Origin: Candidatus Sodalis pierantonius str. SOPE
GTDB taxonomy: Bacteria; Pseudomonadota; Gammaproteobacteria; Enterobacterales; Enterobacteriaceae
Length of the DNA stretch: 64,000 nucleotides
Assembly: GCF_000517405.1 (NCBI RefSeq)
Contig: NZ_CP006568.1
Location: 744,001-808,000, forward strand
Direction of reading: 5' to 3'
In this document: positions 18,780 to 27,424 of the stretch, one piece after another
Layout: every line of letters begins with the position of its first letter
Numbering within the stretch: the stretch's first letter is position 1
The notes under the pieces: generated by a model
Databases searched by the model: none
The model's input: only the letters and a program-made list of their open reading frames with translations
Told to the model about the DNA's origin: nothing
Position numbers and translations under genes: made by a program

Positions 18780-18789
18780 CTCCCATTGA

Positions 18790-18819
18790 AAGCCCTTAAC
18801 ATTGGTTCAGGGCTTTTTT
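18790..18819 (+). terminator. rrn/tRNA distal terminator
   Basis: AAGCCCT and AGGGCTT flank a 12-nt loop and a T6 run follows; located just after the tRNA fragment. Confidence 0.75.
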
Positions 18820-18918
18820 GCCTTGTTTTTTCGCCGGTGAGTGAAGGCTTACCTAGCTAATCCTCAGGCTGCTAGGTCTTAGGTTGCCACAGCCATCGAC
18901 GGTCGCGGCGAGGTGGGC

Positions 18919-19484
18919 TCAGGGGGCGGTTTCGGGCACTGGCGCAACATAACGCTCTGGGGAAGTGTCCGGATTGAGGCTGGCAATCTCCGCAAAGGAC
19001 TCCTCAACGGAGGCATAGCGCCGCTGGCTAAGAAAGCTGCGCCAGGCGTGCCAGCGGTAATGCGGCTCGCCGAGTTCACCCTGATGCTTACCGAGCAGGT
19101 AGAGAGTAAATCTCACCGGCAGTAGCGTATACAGATTAACGCCATATTTTGCGCTTTGACAAGATAGTAACGCCTACCATCGTGAAACAAGCGGTTGACC
19201 AACACTTTGGCTGAGCTGGCGGTGAGGCGACTATCGAGCCAAACGAACTTATCGCTGTTGGCGATGGGCACCATGCTGAATCCGCCGTCCGGGTGGTGAA
19301 TAAAAAAGCTGATGCCGTGGCAATTATGCGTGTGATTGTTATCGAATTGCCCCAGAATTACCAGATCGGGTTTGCCATTGCCATCAATGTCTACCCGATT
19401 ATCGCCCGGTACTAACGGAACCGGCGTCAGGTTGGTGCCCGCCGCACCGGCGGAGACAAACAGCGCAAGCAGTAACGCCTTCAT
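18919..19484 (-). pseudogene. Putative secreted CarF/CarG-like carbapenem self-resistance protein, frameshifted
   Basis: The N-terminal 123 aa have a signal peptide (MKALLLALFVSAGAAG). They continue with VDIDGNGKPDLVILGQFDNN, HGISFFIHHPDGGFSMVPI and RRYYLVKAQ, then leave frame. Restoring one A in the CAAAAT run near 19138 continues into YGVNLYTLLPVRFTLYLLG and a 60-residue C-terminus ending VPETAP. The carA-like gene upstream overlaps its ATG by 4 nt. By position and secretion signal I infer a carF/carG-type immunity protein of carbapenem loci; the sequence family itself I cannot confirm. Confidence 0.5.
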
Positions 19485-20116
19485 TGAATCCCGCCCTCTA
19501 TCGACAGCGGCATTTTTGCCGGGCGCAATAATTGCCGACTCTCGCAGACTTCACAGTCGGCGTTGCTAAAGCGAAATACGTTAAGCGTTCCCGGTAGAAT
19601 GCGCTGAATATGGCAGCCTACGCTCGGGGTCGTTTCGCTTCCCTGCGGGTCGTGCTGAATATCGCGGTCATGTAGCGCGCTGATAAGTTTTAGTTTATCA
19701 GTAATCCAACGATCGCCGATGTTGACCAAATAAACAGGATTTTGACCGCGGGCATCGGTCAGCAGCGTCAAAGTGCCATTGCGATCCTCGATAAAGAAGC
19801 AAAAGTCGCCCTCGGCAAGACCAAGGGCGGCCGAGCCCAATTGCGTGCTAAGCTGGTAGAGCACTTCAGCCCCGTTAACCACCGGTACGCCACCGGTAAA
19901 ATGTGTCGCCAGATGGCGCAGTAGGCGCTTGTTACGCAGCGATCCAATGAGATAAGCGCTACCGGTTGCAAAGCGATAACTTTGCACCGGCGTTTTGCGG
20001 CCGGTAAACAGGCAGCCGTTGCGCAGCATTTCGATATTACCGCTGCAGCAATGTGCCAACAGACTGATATCTTTATTGATATTACCATGAATAATGCAAA
20101 AGCCGTTGTCCACCAT
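19481..20116 (-). pseudogene. Carbapenam synthetase CarA/CpmA-like, N-terminal half only
   Basis: 211 aa resembling the N-terminal amidotransferase-like domain of CarA, a relative of asparagine and beta-lactam synthetases. GSAYLIGSLRNKRLL, LGLAEGDFCFFIEDRNGTLTLLTDARG and PVYLVNIGDRW parallel CarA GTAYLIGSL, LALAEGDFCFFID and ESRG. CarA proteins are about 500 aa; the C-terminal ATP-dependent synthetase domain (SGGLDSS motif) is missing, and the frame ends abruptly at the next gene's ATG. A deletion from mid-carA through carB-E, leaving carF, would explain this (inference). A lux box lies 95 bp upstream of its start. Confidence 0.6.
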
Positions 20117-20210
20117 CTCTCAACTCCTCTTGATTATGCTATCGATTGCAGCGCGTTGCCGGCTGCTCGACTTTTAAACTCTCACGATAAACAAGTTTGG
20201 CAGTAGTGAA

Positions 20211-20230
20211 TACTGGACTATAGTGCAGTA
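20211..20230. promoter_or_regulatory. Lux box (EsaR/SogR-type quorum-sensing operator)
   Basis: TACTGGACTATAGTGCAGTA is a 20-bp palindrome with one mismatched pair. It agrees at 15 of 20 positions, including ACTATAGTGCAG, with the esa box GCCTGTACTATAGTGCAGGT. It lies 95 bp upstream of the carA-like start. LuxR-type control of carbapenem genes is known in Pectobacterium. Confidence 0.6.
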
Positions 20231-20525
20231 CTTGGTGGCGGCACGCTTCACTCCCGGCTGATCAAGCCAGCCAAGTAGAGAGGGAGCGAGGCGGGGCGAA
20301 CACGCCCAGAGCGTCGTCGTTGCCGCAGCAGGCGGTCTCGTCCAAGGCAGGGGCGCTTTTGTGATATACTGTGTGGGGCGGGTCAATATGTCATGGCCCC
20401 ACATTGAATTTGCCGGGTCGAGAGCTTATAAAAGCGTAGGGTAGTCAGGTGTCTGTGGACTAAAACAGCGGGAATTAACTCAAACACCGCCACAGGCGCA
20501 AAACTTAGTTGAATAGGCGGTAACC
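20231..20525. other. Intergenic stretch upstream of yafD
   Basis: About 300 bp with no recognisable gene between the lux box and yafD. TTGTGATATACTGTGTGG near 20358 may hold a promoter for yafD, unproven. Confidence 0.3.
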
Positions 20526-21335
20526 GTGCCAAAAAAAATATATGCCGTCAGGTATGTCGCGGGCCAGCCAGTCGAGCGTATCTTTCCACCTCTTGCCTCT
20601 GGCCAGTTAGGTCAGGCGCTACCGGCGGGAGAACCTTTGCCGGGCTCGCGCATTTTGCGGGTGATGGTATGGAATATCTATAAACAGCAGCGCGCCAATT
20701 GGTTGTCGGTACTCCAAGGGTTTGGTAAAGATGCCCAGTTGGTCCTGTTACAGGAAGCGCAGACCACACCTGAGCTGGTCCGATTCGCTACCTCGCATTA
20801 TTTGGCGGCGGACCAGGTTCCCGCACTCATTTTTCCGCAGCATCCGTCGGGGGTCATGACCCTTTCCGCCGCGCATCCGGTCTATTGTTGTCCGCTGCGC
20901 GAGCGCGAGCCCCTGTTGCGGTTAGCCAAGTCGGCTCTGGTCACCGTGTATCCCATCTATAACGGGCAACTGCTCATGGTGGTCAATATCCACGCGGTAA
21001 ATTTCAGCCTGGGCATTGATGTGTACAGTAAACAGCTCGACCCCATTGGTGAGCAGATCCGCAATCATAGCGGCCCGGTTATCATGGCGGGGGATTTCAA
21101 TGCCTGGAGCCGGCAGCGTATGCTGGCGCTCTACCGGTTCGCGGAACGGATGGGGCTGGGCGAGGTGCGATTTGTCGACGATCAGCGCAAACGGGCGTTT
21201 GGCCGGCCGCTGGATTTCGTCTTTTACCGCGATATGAACGTCTGCGAGGCGTCGGTGCTGGTAACCGAGGCTTCTGACCATAACCCTTTGCTGGTCGAAT
21301 TCGAGCCCGCTCGGACACAACTTACCGTCGTCTAA
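20526..21335 (+). CDS. yafD: Endonuclease/exonuclease/phosphatase family protein YafD
   Basis: 269 aa from a GTG start. The EEP fold motifs are present: MVWNIYKQQRANW, LLQEAQTTPELV, NIHAVNFSLG, IMAGDFNAW, GRPLDFVFYR and SDHNPLLVEF, holding the Asn, Glu, Asp/His metal-site residues. E. coli YafD (266 aa) is nearly collinear; its substrate is unknown. It begins the conserved yafD-mltD-gloB-yafS-rnhA-dnaQ block. Intact. Confidence 0.92.
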   Translation: MPKKIYAVRYVAGQPVERIFPPLASGQLGQALPAGEPLPGSRILRVMVWNIYKQQRANWLSVLQGFGKDAQLVLLQEAQTTPELVRFATSHYLAADQVPALIFPQHPSGVMTLSAAHPVYCCPLREREPLLRLAKSALVTVYPIYNGQLLMVVNIHAVNFSLGIDVYSKQLDPIGEQIRNHSGPVIMAGDFNAWSRQRMLALYRFAERMGLGEVRFVDDQRKRAFGRPLDFVFYRDMNVCEASVLVTEASDHNPLLVEFEPARTQLTVV

Positions 21336-21368
21336 CACCGCCGCGGGCAGGGTGTGGCAAGCGATAGA

Positions 21369-22745
21369 TTAAGAGTCCGTGGACTTGCCGTTGACGAACA
21401 GTGTCAGATTAAGCCCCGGCTGCAGGTTGTTGGCATTGTCCAACGCATCGTTCCAGCGCATGACGTCCTTGATATCGACGCCGTGCCGGCGGGCGATGCT
21501 CGCCAGAGAATCCCCTTTGCGTACCTGATAGGTGATGCTGTTGTTATTGGCAATCTGCATCGAGCCGCTGCCAACTTTCAGCGTTTGGCCCACTTTCAGG
21601 CTGCGCGCGTTGCGCAGGTTATTCCATTTCTGCAAATCAGCGGTTTTGACGTTCAACCGCTTGGCGATGCCGGATAAGGTATCACCGGCACACACCTCAT
21701 AGCTGCCGCTGCCGAGGTTGTTATCCGCCAACTGCGTGGACTGCACCGTCGCAATATCGCCTTCCGCCAGCGAGGTGCACAACTGTGAAACATGCGCCTT
21801 GGGCAGCATGATATAATGCGGTCCGTTTGGCGCCGTCACGTTGCGCTTATAGCCGGTATTAAAGCTTTTCAGCTTGGTCAGCGACAGGCCGGACATTTCC
21901 GCCGCCTGCGTCAGACCCATTTGCTGGCCGACTTCCACCCGCGCCAGTGCGCGTTGTGCATTCGATTTAGGCAACGCGATGCCAAATTGTTTGCTATTCT
22001 TAATGAGGTTGCTGAGCGCAAGCATCTTCGGAACATAGATGGTGGTTTCACGCGGCAGCGCCAACGGCCAGAAGTCGGTGGGGCGGCCTTTGGCCTTATT
22101 ACGCTTGATGGCCTGCATAATACGACCTTCACCACTATTATAGGCGGCAATAGTCAATAACCAGTCGCCGTCGAACATACGGTTAAGCCGCTGCATCATA
22201 TCCAGCGCCACGGTGGTGGACGCCACCACATCACGGCGGCCGTCATACCATTGGTTCTGCTTCAGGCCATAATTCTTGCCTGTTTGGGGAACTATCTGCC
22301 AAAGGCCAGCCGCGTTAGAGGCGGATGTTGCCTTCGGGTCAAAAGCGCTCTCCACTATGGGTAGCAGTACTAGTTCCATCGGCATCTTACGTTGCTTAAT
22401 CTGCTCGACTATCCAGTACATGTACGGCTCTGCCCGTAATGTTACATCGTGGAGATAGCTCTTCTGTTTCAAATAACGCTTTTGTTGCTCGAGGACCCGG
22501 GCGTTATCCGGTATCTGCATTTTCAGCTCGTCGCCAATGAAGTTCCACAAATCGCCTTGCGGCAGGCTGTTGTTGATATCATGCCATCGTGCGGTACCCG
22601 CTCGATCATCTGTGTACTTTCCCGCTTCACCTTGACCTGCCGAAGAAACACTCTGTGCATGCTGTTCGGGGGGCGGTGTGTCCTGCCTGGACGCCTGACA
22701 CCCCACCAGCAAGACCGAGGCGAATAAGATCGCATGAGTCTTCAT
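21369..22745 (-). CDS. mltD: Membrane-bound lytic murein transglycosylase D
   Basis: 458-aa lipoprotein that cleaves peptidoglycan glycan strands to 1,6-anhydro ends. Lipobox LLVGC at residues 12-16; SLT domain with the catalytic Glu in LLPIVESAFDP, then AAGLWQIVPQTG and AAYNSGEGRI; two C-terminal LysM repeats (about 345-390, YEVCAGDTLSGIAKRLNV, and 405-450, YQVRKGDSLASIARRHGV) that bind the wall. E. coli MltD is 452 aa. Intact. Confidence 0.95.
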   Translation of the reverse strand: MKTHAILFASVLLVGCQASRQDTPPPEQHAQSVSSAGQGEAGKYTDDRAGTARWHDINNSLPQGDLWNFIGDELKMQIPDNARVLEQQKRYLKQKSYLHDVTLRAEPYMYWIVEQIKQRKMPMELVLLPIVESAFDPKATSASNAAGLWQIVPQTGKNYGLKQNQWYDGRRDVVASTTVALDMMQRLNRMFDGDWLLTIAAYNSGEGRIMQAIKRNKAKGRPTDFWPLALPRETTIYVPKMLALSNLIKNSKQFGIALPKSNAQRALARVEVGQQMGLTQAAEMSGLSLTKLKSFNTGYKRNVTAPNGPHYIMLPKAHVSQLCTSLAEGDIATVQSTQLADNNLGSGSYEVCAGDTLSGIAKRLNVKTADLQKWNNLRNARSLKVGQTLKVGSGSMQIANNNSITYQVRKGDSLASIARRHGVDIKDVMRWNDALDNANNLQPGLNLTLFVNGKSTDS

Positions 22746-22831
22746 CTGTATGTCATCTGTATGTCAATAGTCGCTTAGCTTAAAAGACGCGCAATGATAC
22801 TTTGAAGGCTGGGATATTACAACTAAAACCT

Positions 22832-23584
22832 TCAGAAATGATCCTTCTTCTCGCGTAATGCCGCAAAAACACGCCATTCCTCGCCGGAAGCAGGGTGAGC
22901 GTTTAATTTATTTTGTAAATCAATGTCATGGCAACGTAAGAAAAGATTAATTTGCCGCTCTAAATGCAGCGTTGTGGGCAGGCTAGGCTGGTTTTTCAGA
23001 CGTAACTCTTTAATTTCACGTTGATAACCTGTGATAACGCTATCTTGAGGCAAGAGGGCGGCGGCGAAGTCCAAATTGCTTGAAGTATACTCATGAGCGG
23101 CGCAGATCAGGGTATCGGGGGGAAGCTGATTAACCTTTTGAAAAGATGCGTACATTTGCTTGGGCGTGCCCTCGAAAAGTCGACCGCAACCTGCGGAAAA
23201 AACCGTGTCGCCGCTAAAAAGCCAGGGGGCGCCGTAAAATCCGATATGTCCGAGTGTATGACCGGGCAATGCCATTATGCTGAAGGTATGACCCAGTAAG
23301 GTCAGTGTATCGCCTTCGTTAACAATCCGGGTCGAGCCCTTGGCGCGGGTTTCCTCCGGGCCATAGACCGGCACCGGGAAATGCCGCAGCAGCTCGGCGA
23401 CACCGCCCACATGGTCATGATGATGATGGGTCAATAAAATAGCTACAGGGATTAAGTGGCGGTCGGCAAGTGCCTGTAACACCGGCGCCGCCTCGCCCGG
23501 ATCGACCACCAGGCATTGGCTGTCGTCATTGTGTAAAAGCCAAATGTAATTATCCGCCAGTGCGGGAATGCTGATAAGATTCAT
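22832..23584 (-). CDS. gloB: Hydroxyacylglutathione hydrolase (glyoxalase II)
   Basis: 250 aa from the ATG at 23584 (MNLISIPALADNYIW), chosen because this equals the E. coli start; the frame is open 20 codons further up. Metallo-beta-lactamase fold with the binuclear site LLTHHHHDHVGG, ALPGHTLGHIGF, FSGDTVFSAGCGRLFEGT and AAHEYTSSN. It hydrolyses S-D-lactoylglutathione in methylglyoxal detoxification. Divergent from yafS with a 45-bp gap. Confidence 0.95.
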   Translation of the reverse strand: MNLISIPALADNYIWLLHNDDSQCLVVDPGEAAPVLQALADRHLIPVAILLTHHHHDHVGGVAELLRHFPVPVYGPEETRAKGSTRIVNEGDTLTLLGHTFSIMALPGHTLGHIGFYGAPWLFSGDTVFSAGCGRLFEGTPKQMYASFQKVNQLPPDTLICAAHEYTSSNLDFAAALLPQDSVITGYQREIKELRLKNQPSLPTTLHLERQINLFLRCHDIDLQNKLNAHPASGEEWRVFAALREKKDHF

Positions 23585-23629
23585 TGTTAACCTCGTTATT
23601 TCTCTATGGCCCTTAGAAGATAGACAAAC

Positions 23630-24367
23630 ATGAAACCAGCGCAAAGTAACAAGACTATTGTGGCGCCTGCCTCATGGGACGATATTCCCTGCGGGGCTTA
23701 CTACCGCCAGGCGCTGGAGCAGGGTTTGAAAGCGTGGTGGCCTAAACTGTTCGGGTTTCATTTACTCAAAATCGGCGCGTTGAGCGCGGATCTGGATACC
23801 GGTGATTGTGCGATTTCCCACCAGGTCAACGTGGGACTCGAGGGCGAAGGTTTGCACGTTATCGCCGATCCTTACCAACTGCCGTTCGCCAATAAGTCGG
23901 CAGACGCTTGCTTACTGGCCCATACCTTATCCTATACCGGCGATCCGCACCGGCTGCTGCGGGAGGTCGATCGGGTCCTCATTGATGACGGCTGGCTCGT
24001 CATCTCGACGTTCAACCCGGTGAGCATGCTGGGGCTTGGTAAGATCTGCCCGATCCTTTTTCGTCGCCAGCCGTACAGAAGCCGAATGTATACGCAGATG
24101 CGGCTGTTGGATTGGCTGGGGGTGCTTAATTTTGAGGTGTTGCACCGTACCCATCTGCAGGTGTTGCCATGGCGACGCCAAGGGGGGCGGCTACTCAGTA
24201 CCCATTTCCCCGCAATTGGTTGCCTGAGCGTGATAGTCGCGCGCAAGCGCACGTTTCCCCTCAGCCTGACGCCGCTGAAAAACAAAGCGTCCACGCGGGG
24301 TTTGCGCCGGCCGGTAAACGCCACCACCCGCAGTTGCCGGCAGCGGCATTCCTGGAAAGAGGAGTAA
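23630..24367 (+). CDS. yafS: Putative SAM-dependent methyltransferase YafS
   Basis: 245-aa class I methyltransferase-like protein. The C-terminal part of the Rossmann domain is visible as FANKSADACLLAHTLSYTGDPHRLLREVDRVLIDDGWLVISTFNPVS-type motifs (methyltransf_11). Substrate unknown. E. coli yafS (240 aa) sits in the same place between gloB and rnhA. The C-terminal 40 residues are Arg-rich and less conserved. Convergent with rnhA, 7 nt apart. Confidence 0.88.
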   Translation: MKPAQSNKTIVAPASWDDIPCGAYYRQALEQGLKAWWPKLFGFHLLKIGALSADLDTGDCAISHQVNVGLEGEGLHVIADPYQLPFANKSADACLLAHTLSYTGDPHRLLREVDRVLIDDGWLVISTFNPVSMLGLGKICPILFRRQPYRSRMYTQMRLLDWLGVLNFEVLHRTHLQVLPWRRQGGRLLSTHFPAIGCLSVIVARKRTFPLSLTPLKNKASTRGLRRPVNATTRSCRQRHSWKEE

Positions 24368-24374
24368 GACAGCT

Positions 24375-24866
24375 TTAATCCGCCCGGCCGCCGCCCGTTT
24401 GCGCTTCCACCCGATAGCCGATGTCCTCCAAAGCCGGATGGCCGGCGGCGGTGCGCGCCAGCTCGTCGCAGCGTTCGTTTTCCGGATGGCCCGCATGGCC
24501 CTTCACCCAATTCCAGCGCAGGGTATGAGGCTGAATGGCTGCGTCCAGCCGCTGCCATAAATCGACGTTTTTCACCGGTTTCTTCTCGGCGGTTTTCCAG
24601 CCGCGTTTTTTCCAGTTATGAATCCATTGGGTAATCCCTTGACGGACGTACTGGCTGTCGGTGCTGAGCACGACCTCGCAGGCGTCCGTCAGCGCTTCCA
24701 GCGCCACGATGGCCGCCATCAACTCCATACGGTTGTTGGTGGTCAGGCGATAACCGGCGCTGAAGGTTTTTTCATGCTGTTTATAGCGCAATATTGCGCC
24801 ATAGCCGCCGGGGCCGGGATTACCCAGGCACGAACCGTCGGTGAAAATTTCAACCTGTTTGCGCAT
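24375..24866 (-). CDS. rnhA: Ribonuclease HI
   Basis: 163-aa enzyme degrading RNA in RNA-DNA hybrids. The four acidic active-site residues stand in IFTDGSCLGNPG (Asp10), NRMELMAAI (Glu48), STDSQYVRQ (Asp70) and ERCDELAR (Asp134). Also HGLVKGHAGHPEN-type loop (WVKGHAGHPENE). The C-terminus is about 8 residues longer than E. coli (155). Divergent from dnaQ across 53 bp, as in E. coli. Confidence 0.96.
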   Translation of the reverse strand: MRKQVEIFTDGSCLGNPGPGGYGAILRYKQHEKTFSAGYRLTTNNRMELMAAIVALEALTDACEVVLSTDSQYVRQGITQWIHNWKKRGWKTAEKKPVKNVDLWQRLDAAIQPHTLRWNWVKGHAGHPENERCDELARTAAGHPALEDIGYRVEAQTGGGRAD

Positions 24867-24919
24867 CTCTGGTAAACTTGCTCCATGTTAAAAGTCCAAG
24901 TCTGACATAAACGAGCATT

Positions 24920-25678
24920 ATGAGCACTGACATTACGCGACAGATTGTTCTGGATACTGAAACCACCGGCATGAACAAGTTGGGTGTCCACTACGAAGGA
25001 CACCGAATTATCGAAATCGGCGCGGTGGAGGTCATTAATCGCCGCCTGACCGGTCGGCACTTCCACGTCTATCTGAAACCGGACCGTCTGGTAGACCCTG
25101 AAGCGTTCAATGTCCACGGCATCAGCGACGAGTTTCTGGCGGATAAACCGACGTTTGCCGGCGTGGCGGATGAATTTTTACAGTTCATTCGCGGCGGCGA
25201 ATTGGTCATTCATAACGCCCCCTTCGATATTGGCTTTATGGACTATGAGTTTGCGATGCTTAATCGCGGTATCGCTAAAACCGACACCTTTTGCAAGGTG
25301 ACGGACAGCCTGCTGCTGGCGCGCAAAATGTTCCCCGGGAAGCGCAATAGTCTGGACGCGTTGTGCGACCGCTATCTGATCGATAACAGTAAGCGTACCC
25401 TGCACGGCGCTTTGCTCGACGCCGAAATCCTGGCGGACGTTTTCTTGTTGATGACCGGCGGCCAGACCGCCATGCGTTTTGCGATGGAAGGGGAGCAGGA
25501 GCAGCGCGAGGTGGGCGACACCGTGAAAATTCAGCGGGTGCAGCGAGCCCAAACGTCGCTGAAGATCGTTTACGCCAGCGATGAGGAAGTCGTAGCCCAT
25601 GAGCAGCGGTTGGATCTGGTGCAGAAAAAGGGCGGCAGCTGTCTGTGGCGGGAAGACAGCCCTGCACAAAGCGAATAA
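24920..25678 (+). CDS. dnaQ: DNA polymerase III epsilon subunit (proofreading exonuclease)
   Basis: 252-aa DEDDh 3'-5' exonuclease. Exo I LDTETTGMN, Exo II IHNAPFDIGFMDYEF, Exo III HGALLDAEILADV with the His and Asp in place. A clamp-binding-like QTSLKIV follows, then a C-terminal tail that contacts the alpha subunit. E. coli is 243 aa. Intact; so the accumulating frameshifts elsewhere in this window are not explained by visible loss of this subunit. Confidence 0.97.
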   Translation: MSTDITRQIVLDTETTGMNKLGVHYEGHRIIEIGAVEVINRRLTGRHFHVYLKPDRLVDPEAFNVHGISDEFLADKPTFAGVADEFLQFIRGGELVIHNAPFDIGFMDYEFAMLNRGIAKTDTFCKVTDSLLLARKMFPGKRNSLDALCDRYLIDNSKRTLHGALLDAEILADVFLLMTGGQTAMRFAMEGEQEQREVGDTVKIQRVQRAQTSLKIVYASDEEVVAHEQRLDLVQKKGGSCLWREDSPAQSE

Positions 25679-25814
25679 AACCGTCCCGTCAGGTCAAAAT
25701 GAGCGCAGGGTGCTGCATTTTATCAGCAAACGATTTTGCAGCGCATGAAAAGCATTGACGTTACTCAGTCGTGACTTTACTATTCGCCTCGCTTTCTCGA
25801 CAAAGCACAAGTGC

Positions 25815-25891
25815 GGTGCGGTAGTTCAGTCGGTTAGAATACCGGCCTGTCACGCCGGGGGGCGCGGTTTCGAGTCCCGTCCGCACCGCCA
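25815..25891 (+). tRNA. aspV: tRNA-Asp (GTC), aspV position, with T-stem mismatch
   Basis: 77 nt from GGTGCGG to CCGCACC-G-CCA with fully paired acceptor stem, anticodon stem CCGGC/GCCGG and anticodon GTC. The T stem is GCGGT/CCCGT: the nearly invariant G53-C61 pair next to the T loop is T53-C61 here. E. coli has GCGGG/CCCGT. Position right after dnaQ matches aspV. Confidence 0.9.
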
Positions 25892-25901
25892 ACCATTCAA
25901 A

Positions 25902-25937
25902 AACTCCGTGTTTCCCAAAGCACGGGGTTTTGTCTTT
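25902..25937 (+). terminator. Terminator after aspV
   Basis: AACTCCGTG pairs with CACGGGGTT around a 10-nt loop, followed by TTGTCTTTT. Confidence 0.7.
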
Positions 25938-26335
25938 TCCAGCGCGGCGAACATATCTTCGTGCGCTGTCTCAGTCTCTGTCTCGATTTTTCAAATCGAA
26001 GTCTACGTCTTGACCAAGATCTGCGCCTTAGCCTTCGTCGCGCGGCGCAAACGCAAACCGTGGCGTAGTGGGCAATCGTACGGTTGTTACGCGATCCATT
26101 GTTCACCCTGAATTTTTGCGCAGCAGATGGCGGCAGCGACGTGGTACGGGTGGCATGAGCGGGAGAATGCCGGTCATCGTTAAGGTGCGCGCGGCGCTGA
26201 ATTTACCGCTTCTGTACGGGGTTTCGGCCCTATCGCCAGCGGTGAAAACAATCGCGATTTTCCGATACAAAAAGAACTAACCCCGCGCGTTATAGGACTA
26301 AACTAAAACACCGGCTCACAAAAAAGGAACTGACA
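25938..26335. other. Intergenic stretch, no gene recognised
   Basis: About 400 bp with only short frames without homology that I recognise; probably eroded sequence between aspV and the allantoinase-like gene. Confidence 0.4.
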
Positions 26336-27302
26336 ATGAGTGACGCGACCGAGAACAAAAGTTTCGCTTTTAACGCCAATTACCCGCGCGATCTTATCGG
26401 TTATGCCGGAAAGCCCCCGTATGCCGGCTGGCCTGGGCAGGCCCGTATCGCGGTGCAATTTGTTCTGAATTATGAAGAAGGGGCCGAAAGTCATGTTCTG
26501 CATGGGGACGCGGGTTCCGAACTGTTCCTTTCCGATATCATTGGCGCTGCCAGTTATCCGGAAAGACACATGTCGATGGATTCGCTCTATGAATACGGCT
26601 CCCGGGCCGGTTTTTGGCGGATCCACCAGGAATTCAGCCGCCGCGGTCTGCTTTGGCGTAGCCATGGCGCTGGCGCGCAACCCGGCGGCGGTGGAGGCCA
26701 TCAAAGCGGCTGACTATGATGTGGTCAGCCACGGCTGGCGCAGGCTGCATTATCAAGGGGTCGACGCCAAAACCGAACGGCAACATATGCAGCAGGCGGT
26801 GAACGTGTTGACGCAACTGTTTGGTACACCGCCGCGGGGTTGGTATACCGGCCACGACAGCCCTAACACCCGACGGTTGGTGGTTGAGCAGGAGGGCTTC
26901 CAATACGACAGCGATTATTACGGCGACGATCTGCCGTTCTGGACGCAGGTAACCCGGCAGGACGGCACGGTCAAACCGCATTTGATCATCCCCTATACGC
27001 TGGAGGCGAACGATATGCGCTTCACCACGCCCCAGGGGTTCAACTGCGGCGATCAGTTCTTCACCTATCTGCGGGACAGCTTTGACGTGCTCTACGCCGA
27101 AGGGGAGACGTCGCCGAAGATGCTTTCCATCGGCATGCACGGCTGGATTTTGGGCCGTCCGGGACGTTTTCGCGCGCTCCAGCGGTTTCTCGATTATATC
27201 CAGCAGCACGAACGGGTATGGATTTGCCGTCGCCAGGATATCGCCGATCACTGGATTGCCCATCATCCCTACCAGGAAGCGCACCCGGCGCAGGAAGGAT
27301 AA
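26336..27302 (+). pseudogene. PuuE-type allantoinase / polysaccharide deacetylase family, frameshifted
   Basis: First frame: MSDATENKSFAFNANYPRDL, YAGKPPYAGWPGQARIAVQF, NYEEGAE, YEYGSRAGFWRIHQEFSRRGL; second frame resumes at FGVAMALARNP through HDSPNTRRLVVEQEGF, YDSDYYGDDLPFW, PYTLEANDMRF and MLSIGMHGWILGRPGR. Together these form a PuuE family protein of about 310 aa, which opens allantoin without a metal. Between RRGL and FGVAM the family has about four residues (PLTV-like), but only one C remains, a net loss of 11 nt that shifts the frame. Probably dead. Confidence 0.8.
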
Positions 27303-27376
27303 CGAAAAGGGGCTCGCCCCGCTAAGGCAGTACACCGGCGCAGGCGCTCTCCCTTGTTTTAGCAGATTGACATGAA

Positions 27377-27409
27377 CGCCCCGGCAGGCGCGGACGCCGT
27401 GCCGGGGCG
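27377..27409 (+). terminator. Strong hairpin between allantoinase-like gene and yafV
   Basis: CGCCCCGGCA and TGCCGGGGCG form a perfect 10-bp stem with a 13-nt loop between the two convergent genes. No long T-run. Confidence 0.6.
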
Positions 27410-27424
27410 TTAGCGCGCCCGGGG

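Noticed and set aside
20174..20404. 76-aa minus-strand frame upstream of the carA-like gene
   Set aside because: It spans the lux box and promoter region, has no RBS and no recognisable motif.
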